Source: Paralichthys olivaceus
Lineage: Eukaryota > Chordata > Actinopteri > Pleuronectiformes > Paralichthyidae
DNA length: 64,000 bases
Direction: 5' to 3'
NCBI RefSeq assembly: GCF_024713975.1
Contig: NC_091116.1
Coordinates: 12,616,986 to 12,680,985 of the forward strand
Below the pieces are notes generated by a model, which was not told the origin of the DNA, made no database searches, and was given only the letters and a program-made list of their open reading frames with translations. Positions 41,890 through 52,506 of the stretch are shown here, in pieces. Numbering within the stretch: position 1 is the stretch's first letter; the number at the start of each line of letters is the position of its first letter. The translations under genes were made by a program, and so were the position numbers.

Positions 41890-44306
41890 GACGCCTCCGG
41901 CTCAGTGGGCGCCATCAACATCAGATCAGTCAGACAACATGAACGATGAGTGAGCAGGAGGTGTTTATTACCATTAGACTGCACTGATGGATTTATGAGT
42001 TGATCAACAGAACATTTATGAGCAACTCTTCTGATAACTGATAATATGATGTGAGAAGTTTCCATTTTTTGAGAATTTATTTGTGTTTTGTGTCAGAATA
42101 ATGTGATTTAATCACCAAATAAAAAGCGTTTAAAATGTGGCAGCTACAAATTAAACAAGACATGTAAACAACAGGTGAAGCTGATTATAATTCAACTTAT
42201 AATTTTAAATTTAAGAGCTTCAACTTACCTGTGAGTAATGTTCTGTGCACCAAAGCTGCAAGCAAAGGTCCAAGAGAAATAGAAAACAAGAAACAAGAAA
42301 CAAGAAAGAAAAGAGAAAGAAAAGAGAGGACTGACTGTGTCTCTTACTCTGTGTGAGGCTCCAGCAGGTGATGGCAGCCACTCTGCTGTTCTGTCCCCCG
42401 GTTCTTCCCCCCCCTCCCTCATGAGGAGGCTCTACCGCCCCCTGCCCGACACGACCCGCTCCCTCCATGGAGTCATTGCTCCCACTGCTGGAGACGTGCA
42501 GCATCAGCATCAAGGTGCTTCAGGTGAACTTCACTTCTCTTTTATTTCTGTCTTTCTCTCTTATAATAATAATACAATAATAGTTTAACTGTTAATTATC
42601 ACCATTTTAATGTGGCGTTGTTAATATTGACCTTCTTTTATATTTCTAATGGACTAAGCCTATTTCTGAGGGAGAATACACACACACACACACACACATA
42701 CACACATACGCACAAGAATATCAGCATAAAATAAACAGAGTGAAGATTCAAGACTTTATTTCCATATCAATAAAAGAAAGACTTAAATTACTATATCCAA
42801 GCCCTTAAAGATAATTAAGGTAATTAAAGTATTTTTACAGTATAAAGAAAGTAATTAGATCTCCACATATAGAATGTATAGAATGTGTAGGTCGCACACT
42901 AACATCTGATGAGGATAATCAGCAGTGAGCTTTCCTGCTTTACTTGTTTTATTTCATTTCATTAAGACACATCTGGGTTCTCCATGGCAACAGGTGTGTG
43001 TGTGTGTGTGTGTGTGTCGAGGTGTGGATGGTGGGTGTGTCAGGTCTGATCAGACTTGACGCCTCCACCTGACAACTCTGCTTTGTTTTCAGGTCACGTC
43101 AGGAGAAGAAGCCGCCTCTTCACGAACGCCAAGAACCAACCACGTAGGAATGAATTCTTTTGTTGGTTTTTGCATCCATAAAGTAGCTTCCTGTTCAAAG
43201 TGCTTCACAAGGAAACTCAAACAAGTCTGAAAAAAAGATGTTAGTTAAAGAGGTGAGAGAAACAGATTGAATGTAATATTCTGTACAAGGTGCAACTTTC
43301 AAGGTATTCAAAGTACAGGAATATAGATAGTAATAATGTTTACAGTGTAAACACAAGATATACAGGTCAATAGTTTCACATTAGACATTGAATTGTACAG
43401 ATAGTAATAATACTAAACATAATACTACAACCACACAGATTTAGATTGTTATGTATTTATTAGACAATTAGTCTGAGATAGATAGATAGATAGATAGATA
43501 AAGAGATAGAGACATAGATGGAGAGATAGAGAAATAGATAGAGAGAAAGGTAGATAAAGAGATAGATAGATAGATAAAGAGATAGACATAGATAGACAGA
43601 TGGATAGATAGAGAGATAGATAGATAAGTGACATCACTATCTTGATTCAAAGTTTGCTGGTTGTGCACATTGTTCCTACAATAAAGTTTTTTTTACATAA
43701 TAATAATAGAAATAAAGCCACCGCCTCAAACTCCCCCTCCGCTGACACAATTAGTGAAGAACGCAGATGTGCCGACACGGCTCAGTTATTAATCGTCGCT
43801 CATCCTCTGCACGGACAGAAGCTGCAGGAGTTGTCAGACGTCCAGCTCATGTAAGTACAAGAGTTTTTCTTGTCTTCAGACATTTTAAATGACTGAGAAA
43901 AAAAAAAGTTTTCAAACAATTATGCAGCGTTTGAAATTTTGATTAGATAAAACTGGAATATGAGACTGATTAACAGTTTCACTGTAGAAGCAGATGTGAC
44001 GTTTACTGTCTGAAAATCTCTGTGTAACAGAGAGAAGCAGCAAACAAAACTGCTTCCTGTGAAAAGTAAAAACCTTTAAATCTGTTTTTCTGACACAAGA
44101 AGTTCGTCAGTGCTTCATTAAACAAAGTTCCGCAGCCTCTTCTAACTTTAAAACTCATAACGGTCAAAACAAGCAGCTGATGTTTAGCCCATGTTAGATT
44201 TTAATCTTACACTGAGTGCTCTGCCTGTCAGATGTTTTTCCTCCATCTTGTCAAACTGGTTTAACTGAAACCTAAACGGGCGCCTCCCTGTTTTTATTCA
44301 TTGTAG
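41890..44306. other. divergent spacer between shroom2 and the His-rich gene
   Basis: This contains the shroom2 5' side and short CA/GT runs near 42678-42710 and 42992-43018. Two exon-like pieces on the plus strand are in phase with each other: 42467-42523 (starting MESLLPLLETCSIS, donor gtgaac) and 43093-43143 (acceptor ttttcag). A third piece from 43718 would follow in frame to a stop at TAA but has a poor acceptor. I cannot link these to a known protein. Confidence 0.2.
43479..43627. repeat. GATA-type simple repeat
   Basis: About 150 bp of imperfect GATA/GAGA/GACA tetranucleotides with blocks of pure (GATA)n. The repeated serine/leucine/tyrosine frames on the minus strand are artefacts of it. 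Confidence 0.95.
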
Positions 44307-44359
44307 TGTATCATCATCATCATCATCATCATATACTAGATAAACACAGAGGAGAGGAC

Positions 44360-45260
44360 ATGTGGAGCTCCTGCTCTGGTAAGAAAAACCTTATTTTCTT
44401 TATTCTACATCTTCTTAGTGTTGCAGTTTTATTCTTGTAGTAAATGTCGACCCTGTCTCCTGATCGATGTTCCCACAGACAACCACCCGTCAGGCTTTGA
44501 CTTGAGCCAGGGGCTGGACGGGGGCCACGGGCCTCGAGAAGGGGACAACATTCATGGAGAAGACCAGAGAAAAGGCGGCCATGAAGGTTCTCATGGCGGA
44601 GGAGGCGGCCATGGCGGAGGAGGCGGCCATGAAGGTTCTCATGGCGGAGGAGGTGGCCATGATGGTTCTCATGGCGGAAGAGGAGGCCACGTTGATGATC
44701 ATGGTGGAAGAGGAGGCCATGGTGATGATCATGGTGGAAGAGGAGGCCATGTTGATGATCATGGTGGAAGAGGAGGCCATGTTGATGATCATGGTGGAAG
44801 AGGAGGCCATGGTGATGATCATGGTGGAAGAGGAGGCCATGTTGATGATCATGGTGGAAGAGGAGGCCATGTTGATGATCATGGTGGAAGAGGAGGCCAT
44901 GTTGATGATCATGGTGGAAGAGGAGGCCATGGTGATGATCATGGTGGAAGAGGAGGCCATGGTGATGATCATGGTAGCGGAGGCTGCCAGGACCAGGACC
45001 ATGGGAACAGACACAGCCCCGATCGCCAGAAAGACCACAGCCCTCGTCGTCATCGTCGCCATCGTCGTCGTCATGGGAGTGGTGGTGGGAGCCCTGGTCG
45101 CAACAGTGGTGGAAGTGGCAGCGGTGGCGACAGTTGTGAAAGTGGCAGCGGTGAGAGCGGTGATGACGATCGCGGCCATGGAAAACATGGGCACAAACAC
45201 AAGAACAAGCACGGCAAGGGGCATGGGCGTGGTCATCATCATGGACACGGGAGATGGTAG
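44360..45260 (+). CDS. unrecognised His/Gly/Asp-rich protein with 10-residue tandem repeats
   Basis: I do not recognise this gene. The best model splices 44360-44378 (MWSSCS, donor gtaaga) to 44479-45260 (acceptor ttcccacag), stop TAG at 45258. The main exon starts DNHPSGFDLSQGLDGGHG, then has about ten copies of HGGRGGHVDD (V or G at the eighth position). A tail follows: Ser/Gly-rich, then strongly basic and His-rich (KHGHKHKNKHGKGHGRGHHH) to GHGRW. Upstream codons in the same frame from 44309 encode seven His, so the 5' end may extend into an unseen exon. A spliced last exon from 45349 with a poly(A) signal at 45520 supports a transcribed unit. His-rich composition suggests metal or polyanion binding, which is only inference. 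A non-coding minisatellite remains possible. Confidence 0.45.
44671..44970 (+). repeat. 30-bp coding minisatellite, 10 copies
   Basis: Ten consecutive 30-bp units, ATGGTGGAAGAGGAGGCCAT followed by GTTGATGATC or GGTGATGATC; the first has CGG for TGG and CACG for CATG. The copies differ almost only at the GTT/GGT site, in the order T-G-T-T-G-T-T-T-G-G. Such near-identity implies recent expansion or homogenisation. Confidence 0.97.
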
Positions 45261-45519
45261 AAAGGTGAGACCGAGATTTGAATTTCATAAACGTCCAATC
45301 ATTTGAGAATTTCTCTGTTTTCTCAACGTTTTGTTTCTCGCGTTTCAGGCCTCGACCAGATTGAACCAGAGACCTGCACTGAACTATGGGATGTGGAGTA
45401 TTTTGCCCGTCGTCATCATCACAGCGTCGTCCTCTGGAAGATGAAAATCCAACAAAGCACGATGTTGTTGATGAACTGTGCTGCAGAACAATGACGTTGA
45501 CCCTGTGTCACTGCTCTTC

Positions 45520-45525
45520 AATAAA
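45520..45525 (+). terminator. poly(A) signal after the His-rich gene
   Basis: AATAAA about 170 bp into the putative terminal exon that begins after cgtttcag at 45348. Confidence 0.45.
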
Positions 45526-45705
45526 ATGTTTTAAAGACAAACACAATCTTCCATCTTTTTTATACTGAATCTAAGACTGAACTGAAACACAACTGAACGC
45601 TGGATATTACCCACGATCCTCTGCTTCTAGAACCAGAGGAGCTGCGGCTGTAAGAAATTGTGTCCCGCCTCCTTCTCACTGTGTTTTCATTGAGCTCAAC
45701 GTGAG

Positions 45706-45785
45706 CCAGTGGTGGAGGAAGTACTCATGCATTTTACTGAAGTAAAAATACACAAAAAGGTACTTCAGTCAAAGTGAAGTTACCA
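45706..45785. mobile_element. fragment of a common teleost dispersed repeat
   Basis: The text AGTGGTGGAGGAAGTACTCA followed by a run of TTTTACTGAAGTAAAAATAC matches in style a very common fish non-autonomous element that begins near AGTGGTGGAARAAGTA. Only its first 80 bp are recognisable. The rest of 45526-46308 shows nothing else. Confidence 0.45.
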
Positions 45786-46308
45786 CTAGAGTTGCCTTCT
45801 ACTGCCACCATGTTGTCATTATGTGGTATTACAGGTGTGAGCTTCCCTCACGTGAACCAGTGTCTTGTCTGTTCTGGGTCATTTGAAGACTGATTTAAAC
45901 TGGAGCAGAGCAGCAGGTGGAGTTGAACCAATGACAACGTGGTGGAAACGTTCAGGACGTGTGAGGACTCCACCCAGTAGGCAAGGCACAAGTGTCAAGC
46001 AGGTTCAGCAACACTGGAAACCAGACCTGTGTGGCGACTTCTGTTTTGACACTTCAGAACGAGGTCTGTGTTTCTTCTGCTAAATTAAACAAAAGCTCCT
46101 TAACGACGTTTTCAGCTGAGGTTGAATTCATGTGGACATGGACTGCACAGAGGGATTTTACTGGGAATCTTTAAATTCAGACTTTTTGTCTGTAACCTGC
46201 TGAAGTGAAGCTGCACCATCGACATTTTTTTTTCAATGTTTTGCCGCTCGTGCTCTGAGTGTGTCACTGCCCACACTGGAAACTCTTGACAACTGAGGCT
46301 GAGTGGAA

Positions 46309-49300
46309 ATGGGGACCTCGGTGGTGTCTGGAGTCAGGACTCCAAGAGGGGTTCTCTGCCTGCTCCTGCTCCTCCTGCTCTGCTGCTTTGGAGGGAAATG
46401 TGAGCTGCAGGAGTCAAAACCTTTAGCGCCAGACAACCTTCCCTCCGCCAAACCTTTCCCCGATCAAATCAATGAACCGCAGGCCTTTCCCGAGGAGGAG
46501 AGGGCCAACCTCCCTGTGTTCACTATGGACTACCCTCGCATCCAGGTCCCCTTTGAGTTTACTCTTTGGATACTGCTGGCCTCCTTTGCCAAAATTGGTA
46601 CGTCTGGCTGAACCACGTTGTTTGTGCATGATGTAATTGTTCAGCCGAGAGGCAAATCTTTTCATTCTGTCTCCGCAGGTTTCCACATTTACCAAAAAAT
46701 CACCATCTGGATCCCGGAGTCCTGCCTCCTGATCACCATCGGCCTCGTGGTCGGCGCCATCATGCACTCGGTCAAAGAGGAGCCCCCCGCTGTGCTCGAC
46801 TCCAACGTCTTCTTCCTCTACATGCTCCCGCCCATCGTCCTCGACAACGGCTACTTCATGCCCACGAGGCCGTTCTTTGAAAACCTGGGCACGGTGCTGT
46901 GGTACGCCGTGGTGGGAACGCTGTGGAACAGTATCGGCATCGGGCTCTCTCTGTTCGCCATCTGCCAGTTTGAGGTGTTTGGAGTTCAGGATATCAACCT
47001 GCAGGTCGGTGACAGGACGGGGGGGCGGGGGGCGGGGGGATATCAGAGCATTCATTGGCTTAAACTGTGACAGAGGAGGAAAGTGCTTTCTTCTGATTGA
47101 AAGGTCAAAGGTGACGTCTTGCGTTAGTCTTTTGTGATGTGACACTTCCACTTATATATGTTGTGTTATGTATACTTGGATATTAATCCCTTATTGTTCC
47201 TGACCATTTAAACCAAAGCAACATCCGCCTTGTAAATAATCATCACATGTGTGCATAAGACAGTTTCCTCAACTGGATACACCAACTATTGTAAATGTAC
47301 CTAATGATGGACTTTATTCATCTCACTTTATTTCCCAGGAGAACTTGCTGTTTGCCTCCATCATCTCTGCCGTGGACCCTGTGGCTGCTCTCAATGTGTT
47401 CGAGGACATCGGGATCAACGAGCAGATCTACATCGTCATATTTGGCGAAGGACTCTTCAACGACGCTGTCACTGTGGTGAGTGCAGGAGACGGGAGACCT
47501 GGAAAACCTGACTCTCGATAATCGAGGCTCATTTCTGAGAGGTTTGATTTTGAATCAGGAATCTGAGAAAGATTTCACACACGTCTGTTTCACCCGCCGG
47601 CTTTTTAGTGACACAGTTGTTTGTGATTTGACTGAAGCTGCATGAAACTATTTAAACTTTGATAACGTCTCCGCACAGTGTCGGGGTCCTGTGCGTGTGT
47701 GACACGCTGTGGTTTGCTCCTGCAGTTTTCCCCTGTGTCTCGTCGGGCCAGTTCCTCGCTGTTAAAAGGGAATGTCGAGTCATTGCTAACCCGCCTTTGC
47801 TTCGGACGAGTTTCACCCGAGAGTTTCACTCATCACCTCCTGGCACTGACAGCGTCAGCCTGAGCCAGAAATAAATTAAACTCAGTTGTTGAATCGGACG
47901 AGATTCTTGAGTGTTTGAGTTTAACTTGTTTTACAGAATATCTCCAGTTTATCGTCTTTGTGGGTCAAAGTTGAAGCTCAGTAGAAACCATGTGTCCTCC
48001 CTCTCCTCAGGTTCTTTACAGCATGTTTTCCTTCTTGGCCAACCTGCCCATCGTCGAATCAGGCGACGTGTTTCTGGGGGTGGCCCGTTTCTTCGTGGTG
48101 GGCGTCGGCGGCGTCCTCTTTGGCCTCCTATTTGGATTTGTGGCGGCATTCACCACCCGCTTCACCCACAACGTCCGTCACATCGAGCCCCTCTTCGTCT
48201 TCATGTACAGCTACCTGGCGTACCTGGTGGCTGAGCTGTTCGCCATCTCCAGCGTGTTGGCGTAAGTGAAGCACAAACACAGATCAGACAATCGGATATC
48301 CACTTAGCTGCTTCTCACAGTGATGGAGGAAATGAGCCTTTAGCCTCAAGACTCTTAAAACAAGTGCAACTTGTACGAACCTGCTCCTCTGAATAGTTCT
48401 CCACCCTGCGAGTGTGTGGAGGCGGGAAATGTGTGAGGTCTTTTTCATTGTTGTTGTTGTTCTTTGGTCTGATAGCAGAGATTTGTTCAGGTCACAGATA
48501 CACAAACTAATACACTTAAATATACGGTAAATATTCTTCACTATATATTCTCCTGGTAACGTTTATTTAGTATAAGAAATTAAATAATGTACTCAAGTAA
48601 TAAAATAATAGCTAAAAGCTTCTTTAGAATTATAATTTGCCTGTAACCTTTGCACTTGTTAGCTGAAGTGGATCAATACATAGAATCAAAGTATTCATAT
48701 ATATATGATATATATATCAGATAGACATGATCTCCCTCACACGCGTGTTTTGTTTTCTGTGTGCAGCATAATCACGTGTGCCGTAACCATGAAGTACTAC
48801 GTGGAGGAGAACGTGTCTCAGAGATCCTGCACCACCATTCGTCATGTCGTGAAGATGATGGCCACCATCTCAGAAACCCTCATCTTCTTCTTCCTGGGTG
48901 TCGTTACCATAACGACCGACCACGAGTGGAACTGGGCCTACATCATGTTCACGCTGCTTTTTGCCTTCATCTGGCGAGGACTCGGTGAGAGACGTGGAAA
49001 CAAAGCTCTGCCCCCCCCACCCCCCTCCTGTTTTTAACACTGGACTTTAATCAAACTCTTCCCTGCAGGGATTCTGGTGTTGACGCAGATCGTCAACCCC
49101 TTCCGCACCATCCAGTTCACTTTCAAGGACCAGTTTGGACTGGCCTACGGAGGCCTGCGAGGGGCAATCTGCTTCGCCCTGGTCTTCACTTTGCCCGAGA
49201 CTGTCAACAGAAGGAACCTGTTTGTCACGGCTTCAATCGCCATCATTATTTTCACTGTTTTCATCCAGGTGGGCCCGATATTCACCTCGTGCTTCAAAGT

Positions 49301-50347
49301 GTTTCATCTAGTCTGAGAGATTCAAAAGACTATTATAAAGTTTAATAAAGTATAACATACACTGATCCTTGTTTTTTAGGGAATCAGCATCCGTCCCATA
49401 GTGGAGTATTTAAACATCAGGAGAACCAACAAAGTCCTGACCTCCATCAACGTAGAGATTCACACCAGGGTAACGTACCGCGGCACATGCACGAGAAGAG
49501 AAAACGTTGTTGTCTGGGTTGTGACCGTTGTGTCCCTGTGTTGTGTGCAGGTGATGGAGCACGTTGTTTGTGGTATCGAGGACCTGTGTGGACAGTGGAG
49601 TCACTACTACTGGAAAGACAAGTAGGAGCCTTTCTCATCTCGTTCTCTATCTGGATTTAAATCGTGGTCTCCTCTAATATGCACTGATGCGTCTCCTCCT
49701 CAGGTTTAAGAAGTTCAACGATCGTATTTTGAGGCGTATCCTGCTCCGACACAACAAGGCCGAGTCCAGCATCGTGTCCCTGTATAAGAAACTGGAGCTG
49801 CAGAACGCCATCGACCTCCTGGACACGCCTCTGGGGGACCTCAGTGCAGCGCCCTCTGTTGTCTCTCTGCAGTAAGTTCGACAGGAAGCAACACAAAAGA
49901 CAGAGTGTAGTTTAATCAATTAGATTTCAGGTAACGACAACACAGAGAGACACAGTGAAACACAAAGACAGGAAATAACACAGTGATTTGTGTCTCTGTC
50001 CACTAAGTGTCAGGGCGAGTGCATCGCGGACACTCAACCTTTATGTTAAATCTAATTTGTCTCCAGCTGATGATGCAGATGGAAAACATCTCCATGATAA
50101 TTATGAAGCTTTATATTTCATTAGAGTCGCTCGTTCACCGTGCTTTGCTCTCGCCCTCCGATCAGCGATGAGATGGTGGAGGCGTCTCGACCGAAGAGGA
50201 AGTTCCTGGCTGCTGACGTGAACAAGATGCACGACATCCTGTCGAAGAATATGTACAAGATCCGACAGAAGGTAAAGTCATCGCCACAACTCCAGAGAAA
50301 CTTTTCACGAGCACAAATTCTACACTTCTTCAGCTAGAAACTACAGT

Positions 50348-50390
<43 letters not shown>

Positions 50391-51303
50391 TTTGTAATCC
50401 CACCAAACATCTCTCAATGTATTCCAGACGATGGCGTACACCAACAAGTACAATCTGCCCGACGACAGCCGAACCAGGGAGATTCTGATCCGCCGCCACG
50501 CGAGCATCAGGCGAAGCCTTCGTGCAGAAAGTTTCCGTGAGGTTTGTTCTTGTTTGTTTTTGCAGACGTGTTTGCGTCGCTTTGTTTTTCCGGGCCTTGA
50601 CTCTTCCTCCTCTTCCAGTCGGAACAAAACCTCCCCAGGTCTCAGAGATACTTCTCCCTCCAACCTGGAGCAGATCTGGAGTCAGCCTTTCCCCTCAGAA
50701 GACGAAGTCACGGTGAGTTTACAGGAATTTGATTTGTTTTCCCAGATGAATAAATCACAGAGACATGACTTCATGATCTCCAAATATTATTTTAATATTC
50801 AAATCTTTGAGTTGTGTTAGGTGGTAGTGATCTGGACCGTCTCTCAGCTCGTCTCCAGGCGAGCGGTGCGTCGCCCCGCTCCTCCGCCCGCTCTCTGGTT
50901 TCTCGGAGATTGAACACCATCAAGGAGGCAGGAAGTGCTGGGACACGGCCAGCTGCGTCTGCTGGGCCGCGATCTCCATCAGACACTTCGGACGAGGGGG
51001 GTCCAGGGGGTTCCAGCTTCAGAGCCAGGAGAGGTCCCGTTCCTGTACCCAGGAGACGCAGCTCAGAGCGGGCAGAGGGAGACGAAGACCCTGCCGACCC
51101 TCAGCTTCCAGGAAGAGGAGGCGTGGAAGCAGCGCGTCCTCCGCAGCTACCGCCGCCTCATGGCTGGGTACCTGAGAACCAGGAATCAGGAGAAGCTGAG
51201 GCAGGAAATCCTTTACTCAGAACCTTGTCACATGGGCCTCGAGGTTCAGGGAGATCATGATGGTCACAGGAAGTACACCTCCATCCTCGGAGCTGAAATT
51301 TGA
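46309..51303 (+). CDS. slc9a2: plasma-membrane Na+/H+ exchanger, slc9a2 (NHE2)-like
   Basis: An electroneutral Na+/H+ antiporter. Exons: 46309-46597, 46679-47004, 47339-47476, 48011-48261, 48767-48984, 49069-49268, 49380-49469, 49551-49621, 49704-49871, 50166-50271, 50428-50541, 50619-50712 and 50821 to the end. A signal-like leader ([17 protein letters not shown]) precedes the first conserved segment [26 protein letters not shown], the ion-site ND in [12 protein letters not shown] (240-251) and [12 protein letters not shown] are intact. The cytosolic CHP-binding and regulatory tail begins SRIVEYL-like at 49380; [15 protein letters not shown] and SQRYFSL match NHE2/NHE4. [14 protein letters not shown] and FTTRFTHN favour NHE2. 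Phases hold to the last exon, where the frame of the preceding exons stops at 51260 but coding signal moves to a frame ending at 51303. Confidence 0.9.
50345..50389. repeat. (TG)n microsatellite in a slc9a2 intron
   Basis: About 22 TG dinucleotides with one T interruption, 38 bp before the acceptor of exon 50428-50541. It may contribute to that acceptor's pyrimidine/GU-rich context. Confidence 0.95.
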
Positions 51304-51484
51304 ATATTCTGAACTCAACCAGTTGTTTCATTTCCACCTCTTGTGTATATAAGATAAAAACTGCGATGCCACGTTCTGTATAGTACACGTGTAGGAAATA
51401 TTTAAAATGAGAAGACAGTATATTGTCTACAAGTGAGTTTTATTTTTTTAACAGCAGGATTTTTTAATATTGCGAAAGTATGAA

Positions 51485-51490
51485 AATAAA
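51485..51490 (+). terminator. poly(A) signal of slc9a2
   Basis: First AATAAA after the end of the slc9a2 coding exon, giving a 3' UTR of about 200 bp. Confidence 0.55.
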
Positions 51491-52399
51491 TCTCAACAAA
51501 CCTCAACTCTCCTGTCTTGTGGTAAAACGCCACAATTCTCTTCACTTCAGATCCAATTACACGACGACATTAATCCATAACTAACTGAATCAGCCTTTGT
51601 GAGTCTTCGTCACGTCCACGAATCTGTAAATATTCCAAATTTCCATTTATGCTTGAAAATATTCTTCTGGCGTTTGCTGGTTATTTATATTCACCATAAC
51701 TCTCCTGTCCAATTCAGCAGATGGCAGCAACACTGGCTCCACAGTGGCTGCAGCTCAAATTAGCAGCAAGTGGAAGGTTGAGCCAATGAAAGTGAAGTTA
51801 AATCACTGAAACAAGTTTGTTTGAAAAGAGGAAACAGCTGAAGATGTTCAGCTTGAACACTTGACCTGCGGATTCCACTCAAACTACACAGAGTTTAAAA
51901 AACGCAGAGTTTTAGTAATAATGTTAAAACACTTTTCAAAAAACATTTACAAAGTTCTTCAAAAGTAAAAATACAGAAAGATAAATAAAAAGTGGCCTTG
52001 TTGTTGTTGTTGCTCTATTTCTATGTGATATTGAATTAAATGTTGAATTAGTGTAATTTGACATTTGTGTTTTAATTCAACATTGAATACGTGAATATTA
52101 AGAATCACAATTCATTTTTAATTATCAATAAATAAATGAATAATAATTAAACTTCAGTCATTTCCTTCATCTGCCTGTTGACCAATCAGGATGAAGCGAC
52201 CTGTTGACCTCTGACCTCAGAGAGCATCACGGGAGATCGCTGTTAGCATTGTAGCGGCTAATGCTGAAGCGCCTGTAGTTTGTTAAAAACAGAAGCAGAA
52301 CTCGTCGTTTTTTAACTTTAAAGAGTTCAAACAGGAATAAAAACTAAAACCGGGACCGAGGATATAAGTAGTCAAGGAGCCGAGGAGGAAGTTTGCGTC
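51491..52399. other. spacer between slc9a2 and dpp10
   Basis: AT-rich unique sequence; no exon or repeat recognised. Confidence 0.45.
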
Positions 52400-52506
52400 A
52401 CGTTAATCACCGGAAACAGGCTTTTTTTTCCAGCTAGCACGAGTTTAGCTTGAGTTTAGCATCCAGCTGCGGAAACAGATGTTGCCGACTGACGTCACCC
52501 GCTCAG
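52400..52506 (+). other. dpp10: possible 5' exon of the dpp10 unit
   Basis: A moderately GC-richer block ends in a strong donor (CGCTCAG|gtgagg). Two further exon-like pieces with good borders follow: 54102-54211 (acceptor tgtccgcag, donor gtacgg) and 54494-54553 (acceptor tgttgcag, donor gtgagt). Because the dpp10 start exon has its own acceptor at 55072, upstream non-coding exons are expected. Which of these are used is not decidable here. A 12-bp unit TCGTGGATCTGT repeats about 2.5 times at 52711-52742. Confidence 0.25.

Noticed and set aside
43449..43668. Ser/Leu/Ile/Tyr repetitive minus-strand ORFs
   Set aside because: Simple GATA repeat translated in two frames.
44329..45288. Minus-strand 319-codon ORF rich in HHDHQHGLLF repeats
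   Set aside because: It is the antisense of the 30-bp repeat. Its length follows from a unit that is a multiple of three and lacks stops; there are no supporting splice sites, and the plus frame has the coherent non-repeat tail.
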